Shown in pieces: positions 52,318 to 63,491 of a stretch of 64,000 nt of DNA; within the stretch, counting starts at the first letter, position 1; each line of letters opens with the position of its first letter. A program made the translations under genes and the position numbers. The stretch is from Fragilariopsis cylindrus CCMP1102 (taxonomy: Eukaryota; Bacillariophyta; Bacillariophyceae; Bacillariales; Bacillariaceae): positions 1 through 64,000 of the forward strand of contig FMBT01000416.1 in the NCBI GenBank assembly GCA_900095095.1. Direction: 5' to 3'. The notes under the pieces were generated by a model. That model searched no databases, was not told where the DNA came from, and saw nothing but the letters and a program-made list of their open reading frames with translations.

Positions 52318-54243
52318 ACCTTGTCAACTGGAACCCATCCCAGCAGTACAACCAAAACAATGATTATCATTACGAATTTTTGTATCCAGTAATTCATCTA
52401 ATGATTCGATATCAAAAACAGTTTTACAATCACCATCATTACTATGTATTTTATCAGCACCAATCTCATATCCTAATTGTTGATTAAAATCACAATCATA
52501 TATCTGTTGTTGTGATTTTATTATTTTTGTATTCAGTGGAGTGGAGGAGAGAAGAAGAGAGAACAGAAATGATGGAGGGGAGGAGAGAGGGAGGGGCGGG
52601 TAAGTCGAAAATGTAAAACGTATTATGTTCGGGTTTGGTTAGCTTTTAACTCTTTACTCTTTTAATTCTTTAAACTCTTTAAACTCTTTAAACTTTCACT
52701 TACCTTTCCATTCCAACCAATATTAATGGTATCTAAACACATTAAATTAGTTAATGTATTACTATTAAAATTTCTTACGAGTAACATCATATATTCATTT
52801 AATTCATCTCGTCGATGTAAAAAAATCCGCAAATCGTTTGATGGGCATATTCGTAATGGTATATAAGGAATTGAATAGTATACCAAAATTATCTTGTAAT
52901 TGTTTTTTATATTGTATTTGTAAGTCTTCTTGTGGTGGTGGTAAAAATGCACCTAATGGATTATAGACTAAATCCAATACTAATGATTTTTTACTCTTAT
53001 TCTCACTACCGGTAGTAGTAGTAGTAGTAGTAGTATGTTCTGTTTGTTTTCCATATCCTGCTTCATTTAATGCTAATAATGCCGAGATAGAACGTTCAAA
53101 GACACCATTCCACGTTGTGTATCGACATTATCTTCAGAATAACAGGGCAAACTAGCAATGATGGTCACATCATGATCTTTTAAAAAATCGACTAAATCAT
53201 GTTGACCAGGTTCTTGTAAGACCGTTAAATTACATCGATCAATGATAATTAAATCTGGTCGGATCGCACGTGCGGTACTGACTAAATATCGAAAATTATC
53301 ATTTAATTCCGGTGCACCACCATGATATCTAATGTCGTAATAGAAGGGGAATTTTTTAATAATTGTAAACACCGTGCCGTCGTGGCAGTCGTCATCATTT
53401 CCGTTTTCCGTAATGGTGACGATTCGACATGACAATGTCCACAGGCTTGATTGCAATACAAACCAATATTAATTTTGTAATACTTTTGATTGTTTTCTTG
53501 TTAATTGAAATGGCAGTGATGATGATGTTATTGCTGACGCATCTACTGCTGCTGTCGCTGTCACAGTAGTAGTCGTCGTACTCGTAGTAGTAGTAGTAGT
53601 TTTTGCCATTTCTTGTTCAATAAATTCATTAAATGGTTTGACATTTAATTTATCTAATGCACGACGTCGTTGGATACGTTCTTCTTTGGAGATACCCACC
53701 AAAACCAACTTTCTTGATCCGTTTTTGAGTAGTTTGAAAATCAATATCTTTGGACAATTCTTCTAATGTTGATCAATTAAGGAGGTACCCATTAAATCCG
53801 TCCGTCGCCACTTCTCACTCACACTATTATTGTTATCTTTAGCAGGAACACCGTCCGTTGTATCATAAAGTGAATCATCAGTCTTTTCTTCTTCTACTTT
53901 TTTCTTCCGTCTCTTTTTACAAGTTTTATCGTATCAACTTCTACGGTAGTTTTACCAAAATCTGGAAGTGATACATTATCAACTTCGTTATCAACGTCAA
54001 CACTATCTTCAACAGCTGAATCAATCGTGAAGAAGAAAAAGAAAAAAAAGAATAGGTATTATGTTGTTGTTGGTAGTAGCCTGTTGCTGTTGTTGTTTTC
54101 ATTGACGACACAGGATGAGTCATCGGTGATGATGACGATGATAATATCCAGGCATCGACGACTAGCACAACGCAAGTGCTACTTGCAGCGATATAACAAG
54201 CCAATATTAAAAACAACAGCGGCACTCCTACCATAATGCTCAT
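52306..54243 (-). pseudogene. arsS: ArsS-like radical SAM (seleno)protein, frame-broken, with in-frame TGA
   Basis: Family landmarks in order on the minus strand: N-terminal hydrophobic signal (54243 on); PFNEFIEQ (about 53635); radical SAM cluster LYCNQACGHCHVESSPLR with CX3CX2C at 53432-53455; GGAPELNDNFRYLV; IIDRCNLTVLQEPGQHDLVD; IIASLPCYSEDNVDTQRG; LVYNPLGAFLPPPQEDLQ; YTITNMPIKRF; LMCLDTINIGWNGK; then, after an intron (52703-52504), IYDCDFNQQLGYEIG and HCFGCTAGMGSS, TGA, QGATA, TAA at 52306. ArsS acts in arsenosugar synthesis, and many members have Cys or selenocysteine in the final GSS-x-xG motif. At least five one-base shifts interrupt it: near 52822 (A-run), 53108, 53323, 53475 (T-run) and others above 53690. 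Recent pseudogene, or a poorly assembled real gene. Confidence 0.75.
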
Positions 54244-54603
54244 TTTGTACTGTACTAGCTGTCTAGTAGTTAGGTTAAAAAATCTCGAATCAAAATCGAA
54301 TGCTACACAACGGCTTAGTTCGAGAAGATAGAGATATTACGTTACAGCCGCTCCTACTAGTAAGTACTGTGCTATTATACTGTTTCTTTGTTGCTGTTGG
54401 TGTAGCTTCTTCAAAACTTCCTAAAGGCTTTGATTGTTTGTTTGTTACTCTTCGATCGTGCCTTTCTTTCATTCTTCTTTATGTGCTGTTTTTTTTTCTC
54501 TACTAGGATATTTATTTATTTATTGTCGAGCGATTATTTTTCATGCGCGAAAAAATAATGCAGCGCATGTGTGGCCAAGCAAAATCTTAAAAAATTGTCC
54601 TCA

Positions 54604-54749
54604 ACTGATTTTTTTTCAATCACAATTTACTAAACATTACTAGTAAAACTATAGAACTTTCAACAGCATGCAACTTACAAACTGTTCATTTTAAATTAAA
54701 ATTTAAACATATTCCCTAGACCCATTTTAAACCAAAGTAGGAATATACC
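54604..54749 (-). repeat. dispersed repeat, copy B (inverted partner of 13566-13712)
   Basis: Reverse-complement match to the sequence abutting the Copia 5' LTR, about 85 percent by eye. This copy is not interrupted by a retrotransposon, so it gives the pre-insertion shape of the family. The repeat may extend to either side here but no ends are evident. Confidence 0.85.
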
Positions 54750-55272
54750 AACCGTTTCTGTTTAATACAAGTGTAATATATAATCGTTTTTGATTGAAAA
54801 TTGCATGAATTATGCAGTTGTTTTCTACAGTGAATTTAGTTTTTGAGTCCCACGATTAAGTCATGATTTGTTTTTTAAACTCGCTATAAAATTTTGACAG
54901 ACCCCTGATATCAACCACATACTATGTCATGTCATGTCCATGTCATAATGTCATGGTATTGAGACGAAATGAGGCACAAAGAAGGCAATTTTTGTATACA
55001 CAAAAAAGACAAATCACATGCAGCCTTACATAATATAGTCCTAGAATGTGGGAGTGTGAAAGAGACATTACATGCCCCTGGATCAATTCTTATGAAATCC
55101 TGCAATATCAAACACTACTAGTTTGTCTTTAATAAAACCATATATTACAAGATGAAAATGGTCTCTAGCTAGCTACTTCTTTAGCATATTATATACAAGT
55201 AATGTAGTAACCTAATCAGCAATGGCATGCTAGATCACTTCTTTTCGAATTTTATTTATTTACTTATCCTAC
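54750..55272. other. spacer, possible 3' exons of ABM gene
   Basis: No gene recognised. Since the ABM gene (55273-56441) has no stop in its last placed exon, further small exons could lie here. CATGTCAT is repeated around 54925-54955. Confidence 0.4.
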
Positions 55273-56441
55273 CTTTATTTTTCTATTTATTTTTGTAACT
55301 TGTTGTAGTGATTTCATTAATGATTCTTGAATGTAACCAATTTCACCTGTTACAATTAAACCATATTCAAACAGAGTTAAATATGTTATACTCATAACGA
55401 ATGAATTTATTGCAACATTCGTCCAATTTTTTGCAGGAGCTAATACATATTATGATCCTATGACTTTCATTGCGATTGGTATGGATATATATATATGTCA
55501 TTATTATTTGATGCTGTTGGATTGGATCATATCCATTGGTACAGTAAATCGTCTGTTAATTCAATATGTGCCTTACTGACTTACATTTGTAGTAATTTAC
55601 CATTACCACGATTTAACCATTCTGTACGTTCTTCACTTTCTTCCCATCTATTCAATTCCTTTTTTGATGGGAATGTTGTAATGATTGTATCATATATTTT
55701 ATGATCATTATTATCATTGTCATCATTATCATTGTCAATATCATCACCGAGAAGAACTGCCACCGATGCTGATCTGGATTGAAACATTACACTTCTGTGT
55801 TTATCTTTATCGTAGTTGTCATCGTCGTCGTCGTCGTCGACAGTACTAGTACTATCAAGAATATTAGTGGTTCGTTTTGATTCAAAATGTTCTACTTTAA
55901 CACCATGTAAATCCAATTTTGTCATTATAGCATCTAATTCAGTCCTCCATTTATGAAATTCATTATAACATCCTGGCATAACTTCAATTGTAACAACACG
56001 AACTACTGGTAGTGGTACTAGTGGTGGTTTTGTTGAAGAATCACCAGCAGCAGCAGCATTAGCAGCAGCACTAGCATCAGCAGCAACATTAGCAGCAGCA
56101 GCAGCATTAGCAGCAGCAGAAAAGATTGTTCTCTTACTAACAATTTTGATCGATAGCGGCGTTGACGACGATGATGATGATGATGATGATGACGATAACG
56201 ATGACGACAAAGCTGTTGCAACTGATCGCCGAGCAGGCGGTGTAATAGGCGTGACGGCAATAGCAGTCACAGGCGCGGCATTACCTAACGATGATGATAG
56301 GCAGCGGATATTACATGTACTTATTATCATCGTCCGGTTCACTACTATCTTCGTCGTTGTCAGCGATAGCATTGTTCGGAAAGATGATTGCATCATCGGT
56401 TTCTTCTTCCTTTCTATTTCTTTCCTTTTCTTCCTTCTCAC
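55273..56441 (-). CDS. antibiotic-biosynthesis-monooxygenase (ABM) domain protein, 3' end unresolved
   Basis: Exon 1 runs from ATG 56441 (or 56396, MMQSSFRTMLSL) to a donor at 55600 (or GTAAGT at about 55585). The first 120 residues are a Ser/Ala-rich, basic targeting region, probably mitochondrial or plastid. The ABM core reads VVRVVTIEVMPGCYNEFHKW, KVEHFESKRTTN and IITTFPSKKELNRWEESEER then WL. These match the ferredoxin-like ABM fold (V.....PG....F..W; T..S...L..W..S). Exon 2 (55439-55273) encodes PAKNWTNVAINSFVMSITYL, FEYGLIVTGEIG, a membrane-type segment that follows ABM domains in some proteins; with donor AATG|GTAAAT and acceptor TATTAG the frame is kept. It ends at another possible donor (GTAGG) without a stop, so the C-terminus is missing. 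Confidence 0.65.
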
Positions 56442-57565
56442 TTTCTATTCCTTTCTTCTTCCTTTCTTTTTCTCTCTTTTTCTTCCTTTTTTTCTTCTTT
56501 TTCTATGCACTTTACGCACTACGAAAACTTTGCTTCTTTTTGAATAATGAGATATGAATAGATTAGATTAGATTATGTTAGTGAGTTAAATCAAATGTTA
56601 GATCAGATGTATGGAGTGAATGAATCGATACCAGCTGCGTACAACGTAGTAGTTACTGTTACAGTGTTACAGTTAAATTTTGTTCTGTGCGTTTGTTGTT
56701 TGGTGTGCAAGTTACGGTAAGTTACTCATTCTTCGCTTTATTTATTTTTTCCCCTTTCATCATGTGATGTCGACTCATCTCACTCATCGTATCTTTTGAT
56801 GAGGAGTGTCGGGGGAAAACTCTATCGTTTTAGTTTGATTTTTCTGAGCTAAAATAGGAGCTAAAGTAGTACAAGCAACCTTAACAAGTCCGACTTTTTA
56901 ATGCCTGTTCCAGTGATTGAATTGGTAGACTCCGGCGGGAAGACTAAGTTGCGCGTTAATTTTGTTCTTTATTTTTCTCACTATCTTCTGTCTCTCTGTG
57001 TGTATACGAAGAGAACAGAACTGGAATGAAATGAACTGAACTGAACGAACATGGAGGTCTAGTGGGTGGGTGGGTGGGTGGGCGGAAACAAACAAACAAA
57101 AACATGCGATATCATTATGTATGACGCGCATGTCATGTCATGCCTAGACGAAAGACGAATGATAGAGTTAATGCTGGAGGGGTTGCATCGAACTGCACTG
57201 TACTGCACTGCACTGCATCAATTCAATTCTCTAGAAACCACATGGTTGAAAGCTGTAGTTCTACAGAAAGAAGAAATAGGAAAGTAAGGAATGTATGTTT
57301 TTGTTTTTTGTTTCGGTCCTTTTATTTTTAAATTATTGTTACAGGTATTAAATTTAAGAATGAGATCTACTCACACACATAGATACAAATACAACCAACC
57401 CATTCCTGGAATGCATTCATTACATTTCTGATGATTTCTATCGTATTGTCTTCCCTGCTTCTTCTTTAAGAGAGATTCTTTTCCGTTCATTTCTTTCTCC
57501 TTCTGCTCATAGATTGTGTTTGTATGTGTGACATGTCCATTATCGTTATTTATTATTATTATTAT
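56442..57565. other. intergenic spacer
   Basis: Pyrimidine-rich 5' flank of the ABM gene (56400-56530) and AT-rich spacer. CACTG repeats at 57195-57220. No gene supported. Confidence 0.5.
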
Positions 57566-59439
57566 TTAGAATGATGCTTGATTACTAAGGATTCTACTAG
57601 ATGGCATAACACCAGTAACTGAACCATCAATGTCGATTTCAATATTATCAGCTTCATTATTAGAATGATCAGTATCACCAGTAGTGTCATTGTTATACGT
57701 ACATGTAAATGGACCAGCAGAACAAGAATGAATTGCTGCTTTTGCAGCTGCTGTTACGGCTTCACTTTCTTTCTTTAATTCTTCTTTCATTAGTGTAAAT
57801 GTACTTGCTAATGATCTATTATCATCATTATCATTTGCATCGTTATTATTATTATCATTCACATCTTTTACATCACCATTCATTGGATTTGCATTTGCAT
57901 TGGCATTTTCAGTTTCATTTGTTGGTGGTGGTGTTGTATTTAAAACTAATATATCAATTTGACGTTTTAGTTGATGATATGTATCTACTAATTCTGTTTG
58001 AATGGATGTTGGTGAAGGCAAACTACTACTACTACTATCGGTAGTACTAGAAACATCACACATCACAGAAGTAACACTTTGTTGTATACTAGTAATACAA
58101 CTCATCATTTTACTACCAGAAGTAGTAGTAAAAGAAGCATTAGCATTATCATCATTATTTTGTTGTGGTTGTGGCTGCTGCTCCTGCTGCTTCTGTTGCA
58201 TCATCACCTGCTCACTCTGCTGCTGCTGCAGCTCTTGTTGTTTCTCTTGCTCTTCCTCACGATGTTTCTGTTTTTCTTGTTGTCGTTTTTCTTGTGCCTT
58301 CGCATACTGATATAGTGCTTGTGGACTAGCAAAAGTAGTATTTTCTGTTGGTTTTGGCGGCTCTTGTTGTTTCTCTTGCTCATGTTTCTCTTGCTCCTCA
58401 CGCTGTTCCTGTTGTTGTTGTTGTTGTTTTCGTTGTGCCTTCATATGCTGATATCGTGCTTGTGCACTAGCAAAAGTAGTATTTTCTGTTGGTTTGGAGT
58501 TTCTTTTTGTTCCATTGCATTCGGTTCTAACATTGTTAAAACTTCTCGTTCTCGTTGTTGTACCTGTACCGGTGGCTGTACTTGTACTTGAAACTGTGAC
58601 TGCGATTGACCTTGACCTTGCGCAACTTGTTGCTGTTGTGGCGGCTTGTTCGAAGTATTCATATCATCATCAAAAAATGCAGTAAATGTTGGTGTAAAAC
58701 TGTCGTCGCAGTTCTTATCATTGTTCTTGTTGTTGTTGTGTGATGATGATAAAATTGGAAATGATTCTGATTCTTCTTTTCTTATTGGTGTTGTTCGATG
58801 ACCGGATAAGGATGAGGGTGAGGGTACCAACAAAATTGGTGATATTGGTGATAAGGATGGTGAGGAGGAATTCCATGATTGATCAGTGGCATGTACAATA
58901 GCACTTAAACTATCATCATCATCATCAGTATGTTCAAAGATATGTGACACAATTTCATTATTGTCATGATCATGATCATCGTTTGTGGTGTTAGTGCTAG
59001 TGTCGGTATTACTAGCAAGAATACTAAGAACAGTATCATTGTACTGATGTTGATATTGGTGTTGATTATCATTAAATTGTTGTTGTTGTTCTTGATCTAA
59101 CAGAGAAGACGTACGCATATCCGATTCAAAGAGAGGTTGCAATGTTTCTAGTTGTTGTTGGACGTTGTTATTCTTGTCATTTTCGTCACCCGACGATGAA
59201 TTATTGGATGACGTGGATGTGGAAAGAGAAGCATTCTCTTGTATCTGTTGTTTTATAGTAGGACGTACAATAATCGCTTTCTTGTTCTTCTTAGTAAGTC
59301 GAGAAAGAAAGCTACTTTTGCTACTTTTACTTCCTCCTTTCGTCTTCATTGTTGTTTGGGGCGATCCAGATATGGCAGATGCGGCAGCAAATGAAGCATC
59401 GTCCTTCTTTAATCGTAATAATGCCTTGAAAGTTGGCAT
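57566..59439 (-). CDS. Q-rich protein with duplicated coiled segment; apparent frameshift
   Basis: Two frames, 59439-58441 (332 aa) and about 58494-57566 (292 aa or more), which join if one base is restored. The N-terminus (MPTFKALLRLKKDDASFAAA) is basic, then Ser/Asn/Asp-rich, then Gln-rich. The phrase KPTENTTFAS.QA.YQ..KAQ.K occurs twice, about 58490-58410 and 58350-58270, the second in a long Gln/Glu coiled coil. In the first copy the frame is lost at a run of three A (minus strand, 58493-58495) where the second copy has four, so the shift is directly visible against its own duplicate. The C-terminal part contains DTYHQLKRQIDILVLN and ALASTFTLMKEELKKESEA-like helices. No known domain. Confidence 0.6.
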
Positions 59440-60573
59440 TGTGAATGGCTTTGTTTTTTTTCAAATTGCTTGCGTTTTTCTCGGATTTGATACCACTTCA
59501 AAGTATGACTTAAGGTACGGCAAGCAGGTGTGTGTGTTACTATACTCTTTGACTACGTAATGTATGTCGCGTTGTGTTTTGCGTTGTGCTAGTATGTATG
59601 TTTGTGCAATGCATGTGTCTTATTCTTCGATCTTCTCGTTTCGCTCTGTCAAGAAAGAAATACTGTACTGTAAGGATTAATTGTGTGATTGACTCTTCCC
59701 TCTCTTTTGATGATACTACTGACACAACAACACCAATGATAATATATGCTTCAACAAAAAAGGGCGCTTTTGTGCTTTGAAGTCGTAAAGCATGTACATT
59801 CCTTCTTGTCTTATTGATGGACATGTCAGGACATTAGACAAATGCTGAAATAATGAAGGTATGAGTTTCATTCACACGGCGGGAACAGCAATGACTATCG
59901 AGGATGCACATGGATGCATATTCAAAAAGGCCTATATATTTATCATTACTTAGTAAGTAAGCATTATTTCAAAATCTAAAAAATAAGAATCACTGTACAC
60001 CTGTTGGATAACCTACAAGTCGTACATGAAAATTTGAAAAAATCAACTATTAGGCCCTTCCGCTAAATTACGTACAGATTCTTGTTCTTCGAAGTTTTTA
60101 CAAATCAAAAGATTCTTTTGATTGTTCTAGAACTTTGCTAGAGAAGAACATGTGTTCTTTATCATGCATGTGCGTTGAAAATAATAAAATAAAAAATGAT
60201 CTCATTACTAGGTTTTCAGGAGCACCCGCTACAAGTTATGAGCACGCACGACTCGAAAAAATCTTCGTCCGCCCCTCACCTTGTGAAACGTCTATCGAGA
60301 AAAAAAGAAAAAAACTTTCAAAAAAAAATGAAACATCCATCTCTACCCATGATTGTTAGTGACACACTACAAAACTAAGCTACAGTAGCTAGGTTTATTA
60401 GAATTCTAGTAGTAGCTGAGACAGACGGACAACCCCCCCCCCCCCCCGATCCCGAACAGGTACCTATGGCGTATTCTGATTGTCGTCCTCGACGACCACA
60501 ACTACGACAACGACAACATCAGCATCAAAGACGACGACTTCTTCATGCCGTGGACGTCGTCTCTTCATTGAAG
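59440..60573. other. divergent intergenic region with poly-C tract
   Basis: Promoter region between the Q-rich gene (minus) and the methyltransferase (plus). A C16 run lies at 60432-60447. The methyltransferase frame is open from 60466 with an ATG there, which would add 36 Arg/Gln-rich residues before the signal peptide. No other gene. Confidence 0.5.
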
Positions 60574-61824
60574 ATGAAGGCAATGATGCGCACGATGATG
60601 ATAATGATGGCTGTGGTTTTTGTTTTTGTTCCTGTTGAGCGGCAAGCAGTACCTGTACAAGTAGCTGCATTTTCATTTTCACCATCATCGTCATCATCGT
60701 CATTGTCATCGTCATTCTACTCATCACAATCATCAAGGAAAATAAAAACTACAAAAAGAAGAACAGGAGATTCGTTCTCGTTCTCGTTCTCGTCAACGTC
60801 GTTATCAATTTCATCACAACAACAACAACCTTCCTTCATTTTACACGTAGATGATTCGACAACACTTACAACGGGAACAGTAGTGTTACCTCCAATGGTA
60901 TCTGTACCTTGTACAATTACAACAGCAAAAGCAACAGCAACAACAGATGTATCGTTATTAACTGAAATTATTAAACCACCTAATGTAGATGAATTGTATG
61001 ATTGGTATATCGATGTACGGAATGAAAAGGATGCGGATCCCAGTTGGGGTGTGGTGTGGCCGACTGCTATATCATTAGGTAATTATTTATTAATGAATCC
61101 AACTTTAGTTAAAAATAAAAATGTTATAGAATTAGGATCGGGATTAAGTGTATGTGGTTTACTAGCAGCATCGATTGGTGCGAACAATGTAATTGTTTCG
61201 GATCGAGAACAATTTGCCTTGCATTGTGCATTGTCCTCTGCTGCCTGTAATAACATATCAAAGAATGTCTTTCAAGGTGTGATATTGGATTGGTGTGATA
61301 CACAAAATAATGCGGAATTAGATCATACCGCTGATCTTATATTAGCAAGTGATGTATTGTATGATATGGAGACAGTGGATGCCTTTGCGAATGTCTGTCA
61401 ACGATTATTAGTGTCATTGAATACTACTACTAGTACTACTACCACATCAAATAATAACAATAAGAATGGTACTGCTGCTGCTGCTGCTGCTGCTACTAGT
61501 ACAATCCTTGTTACTGATCCGAAAATTGAACGTACTATGGGTGCAAGAGAACGATTTAAAAAGACATTGTTTAAATTATTGAACAACACTAACAACGACG
61601 ACGATGACGACGATCATAATAATAATGGAGTAGTAACAGAAATTGAGATTGAAGAAATTGATTTACCACTTCCTTGTGTCACAACTAATAATAATGATGG
61701 AAGTGGAGATGGAAGTGGAAGAACATTAGATGGAAAAGATCATACAAAAAGAATGAAAGAAGAGACAGTATTGATACGATGTACTATACGTACCACTACT
61801 ACTACTACTTATACTGCAACTTAG
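60574..61824 (+). CDS. family-16-type (METTL21-like) methyltransferase, plastid-type targeting
   Basis: 416 residues from MKAMMRTMMIMMAVVFVFV, a signal peptide followed by VQVAAFSFSPSSS, an AF-type cleavage site as in diatom plastid pre-proteins. The enzyme part begins after about 130 residues: SWGVVWPTAISLGNYLLMN, SAM motif I KNVIELGSGLSVCGLLAASI, acidic end of strand 2 VIVSDREQ, and DLILASDVLYDMETVDAF in place of the DxxY motif of lysine methyltransferases of this family. FKKTLFKLLN continues the fold before Thr- and Asn-rich low-complexity sequence. Targets of the family are protein lysines; for a plastid member the substrate is unknown. The upstream ATG at 60466 is rejected because it would bury the signal peptide. 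Confidence 0.82.
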   Translation: MKAMMRTMMIMMAVVFVFVPVERQAVPVQVAAFSFSPSSSSSSLSSSFYSSQSSRKIKTTKRRTGDSFSFSFSSTSLSISSQQQQPSFILHVDDSTTLTTGTVVLPPMVSVPCTITTAKATATTDVSLLTEIIKPPNVDELYDWYIDVRNEKDADPSWGVVWPTAISLGNYLLMNPTLVKNKNVIELGSGLSVCGLLAASIGANNVIVSDREQFALHCALSSAACNNISKNVFQGVILDWCDTQNNAELDHTADLILASDVLYDMETVDAFANVCQRLLVSLNTTTSTTTTSNNNNKNGTAAAAAAATSTILVTDPKIERTMGARERFKKTLFKLLNNTNNDDDDDDHNNNGVVTEIEIEEIDLPLPCVTTNNNDGSGDGSGRTLDGKDHTKRMKEETVLIRCTIRTTTTTTYTAT

Positions 61825-61953
61825 TAGCAAATTCTTTTTAATATACTATATTATTTTATATTGGATTTTGTCTGGTTTTTTGGTTTCAGGGCGGAGGGGG
61901 GGGGGGGGGTTGTATTCAACATTAAATCGTTGCATCTTGTCTTTCTTTTTGCG

Positions 61954-62514
61954 TCATAGTTCATCTTCATTATCGTATTGGTCATAATATTCATCGTCGT
62001 CGTCGCCATACTCATCATCGTCATCCTCACCTTCATCATTACCATAATCATTACCATAATCATCACCAATTTTTTCATATTCTGGTTTAAAATAATGATC
62101 TGGTAAACCTGTTTCACGATCATAGTATCTTCCCTCCATATAAACAAGAGCTGATGAATAGTCAGTATATTTTGATTTCCTGTCTGAGATAGTATTATTT
62201 GATGCTTGCTTTCTATTGTCATAAAAATAATCAGTATTATCCTTATTACTATACCGACGTTGCTGCGGTGGTGGTAGTGGCGGATATTCTCCTTTATATT
62301 GTCGTGAGGATGATACCAACGATGATGATGATGCGACAATAAGAAGCACCACCATAATCAACGACGATAGACGAACAATAGGGATTGTTATCATTTTAAT
62401 TCTTCTTCGTCGTAGTGGATGATGCTGCTGCGTACAAGTGGTGGTGATAGTATTAGTAGTAGTCGCTTTCTTGTTCGTCGTCGTCGTCGTGGTTGTTGTC
62501 GGTATCATCGTCAT
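61954..62514 (-). CDS. acidic secretory-pathway protein ending EDEL
   Basis: 186 residues, or 146 if translation starts at the internal Met MITIPIVRLSSLIMVVLLIV (62394), which begins a good signal peptide. The mature part is hydrophilic with GRYYDRETGLPDHYFKPEYE and a C-terminal Asp/Glu/Tyr-rich tail ending YDNEDEL. A final xDEL tetrapeptide recalls ER-retention signals (KDEL/HDEL), though EDEL is weaker. No known domain. A poly-G run lies at 61895-61908, just beyond the stop. Confidence 0.6.
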   Translation of the reverse strand: MTMIPTTTTTTTTNKKATTTNTITTTCTQQHHPLRRRRIKMITIPIVRLSSLIMVVLLIVASSSSLVSSSRQYKGEYPPLPPPQQRRYSNKDNTDYFYDNRKQASNNTISDRKSKYTDYSSALVYMEGRYYDRETGLPDHYFKPEYEKIGDDYGNDYGNDEGEDDDDEYGDDDDEYYDQYDNEDEL

Positions 62515-63491
62515 AGTGTTTTCTTCTTCCTGATTATTGCATCAACCAAAATAATGGATATATCTATTCCTCTCTTCGTTCTCTGAAGGACATCAACAGT
62601 AGACAGAGCACAAGGACACACCAGCACAAGAACTGCTGATAGTCTGATAGACTTTAGATTGGAATGACAATCGGCATTGTATTGTATTATATTATATTGT
62701 ATTTTGTGATTGTTTGTTTGTTCTTTTGAATTTGTGACGTTATTTATTCATATTGTGCCGTTGGATTTCAAATCTCGATTCTTTCGTATTTCCTCCACTA
62801 TCCAAAAAATAGAAAATCAGTCTTGTTGTTATTTTATTTTCCACGACTTAAAAAAATTTGTATCGAATTTTGTGTGGTGGAAAATCTTGCGAAGAAAAAA
62901 AATGGCATAAAAACTTCGCTTTCTATGGATGAATAAGTAGACTAGACGGAAACCAGCAGTAATTTATATATCTTATGAAATAGTGTGAAGGAGAAAGGAC
63001 AATCGAACAAGCAAACCGAGATTTCGCGACATTTTACGGTAAACAAAAAACCAGTGAAAATAGGAAACAACCCACTACTACTGTAGCTAGTAGGTAACAT
63101 CTTAAACAAAAAAAATATCTGTGATAGTATATTGACTACTGTTTTTCTCGGGTACTATCGATGCATCGATCAACAGGCAAAAAAAGGCACCAGCGAGTGT
63201 ATCGTATACAACAAAAGCGGATCGTTTGCTAACTGGTATATCTAAGGTTCTTGGAAAGAAACGATCGAATAATAGCAAGGCCAATAATAGATGTATAGAA
63301 AAAAATAGACTAAGGTTAGATACGGTAATGACTGGCACAAAACATTTGTCGTAACGTAGAATAATAAAGTGATGGGTCGTCTACTCACTCGGTAGCCTTT
63401 TCTAAGGCGGTTGCGAGCAAGAGGGCAGGCTAATATAGTATATAATAGTAATAATAATGATAATAATATAATAATAACATATATAATTAAT
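62515..63491. other. intergenic spacer
   Basis: No strong gene. A short minus-strand frame at 63102-63338 (78 aa) contains one good hydrophobic segment (LFFSIHLLLALLLF) and a second near AFFCLLIDASIV; it could be a small membrane protein or an exon, but evidence is slight. Confidence 0.4.

Noticed and set aside
56901-56945. tRNA-like phrase TTGGTAGACTCCGG
   Set aside because: Resembles a D-arm/A-box but no B-box or foldable cloverleaf could be found nearby.
59165-59560. 131-codon plus-strand frame opposite the Q-rich gene
   Set aside because: Antisense to a coding region with a good start context on the minus strand; no recognisable motif.
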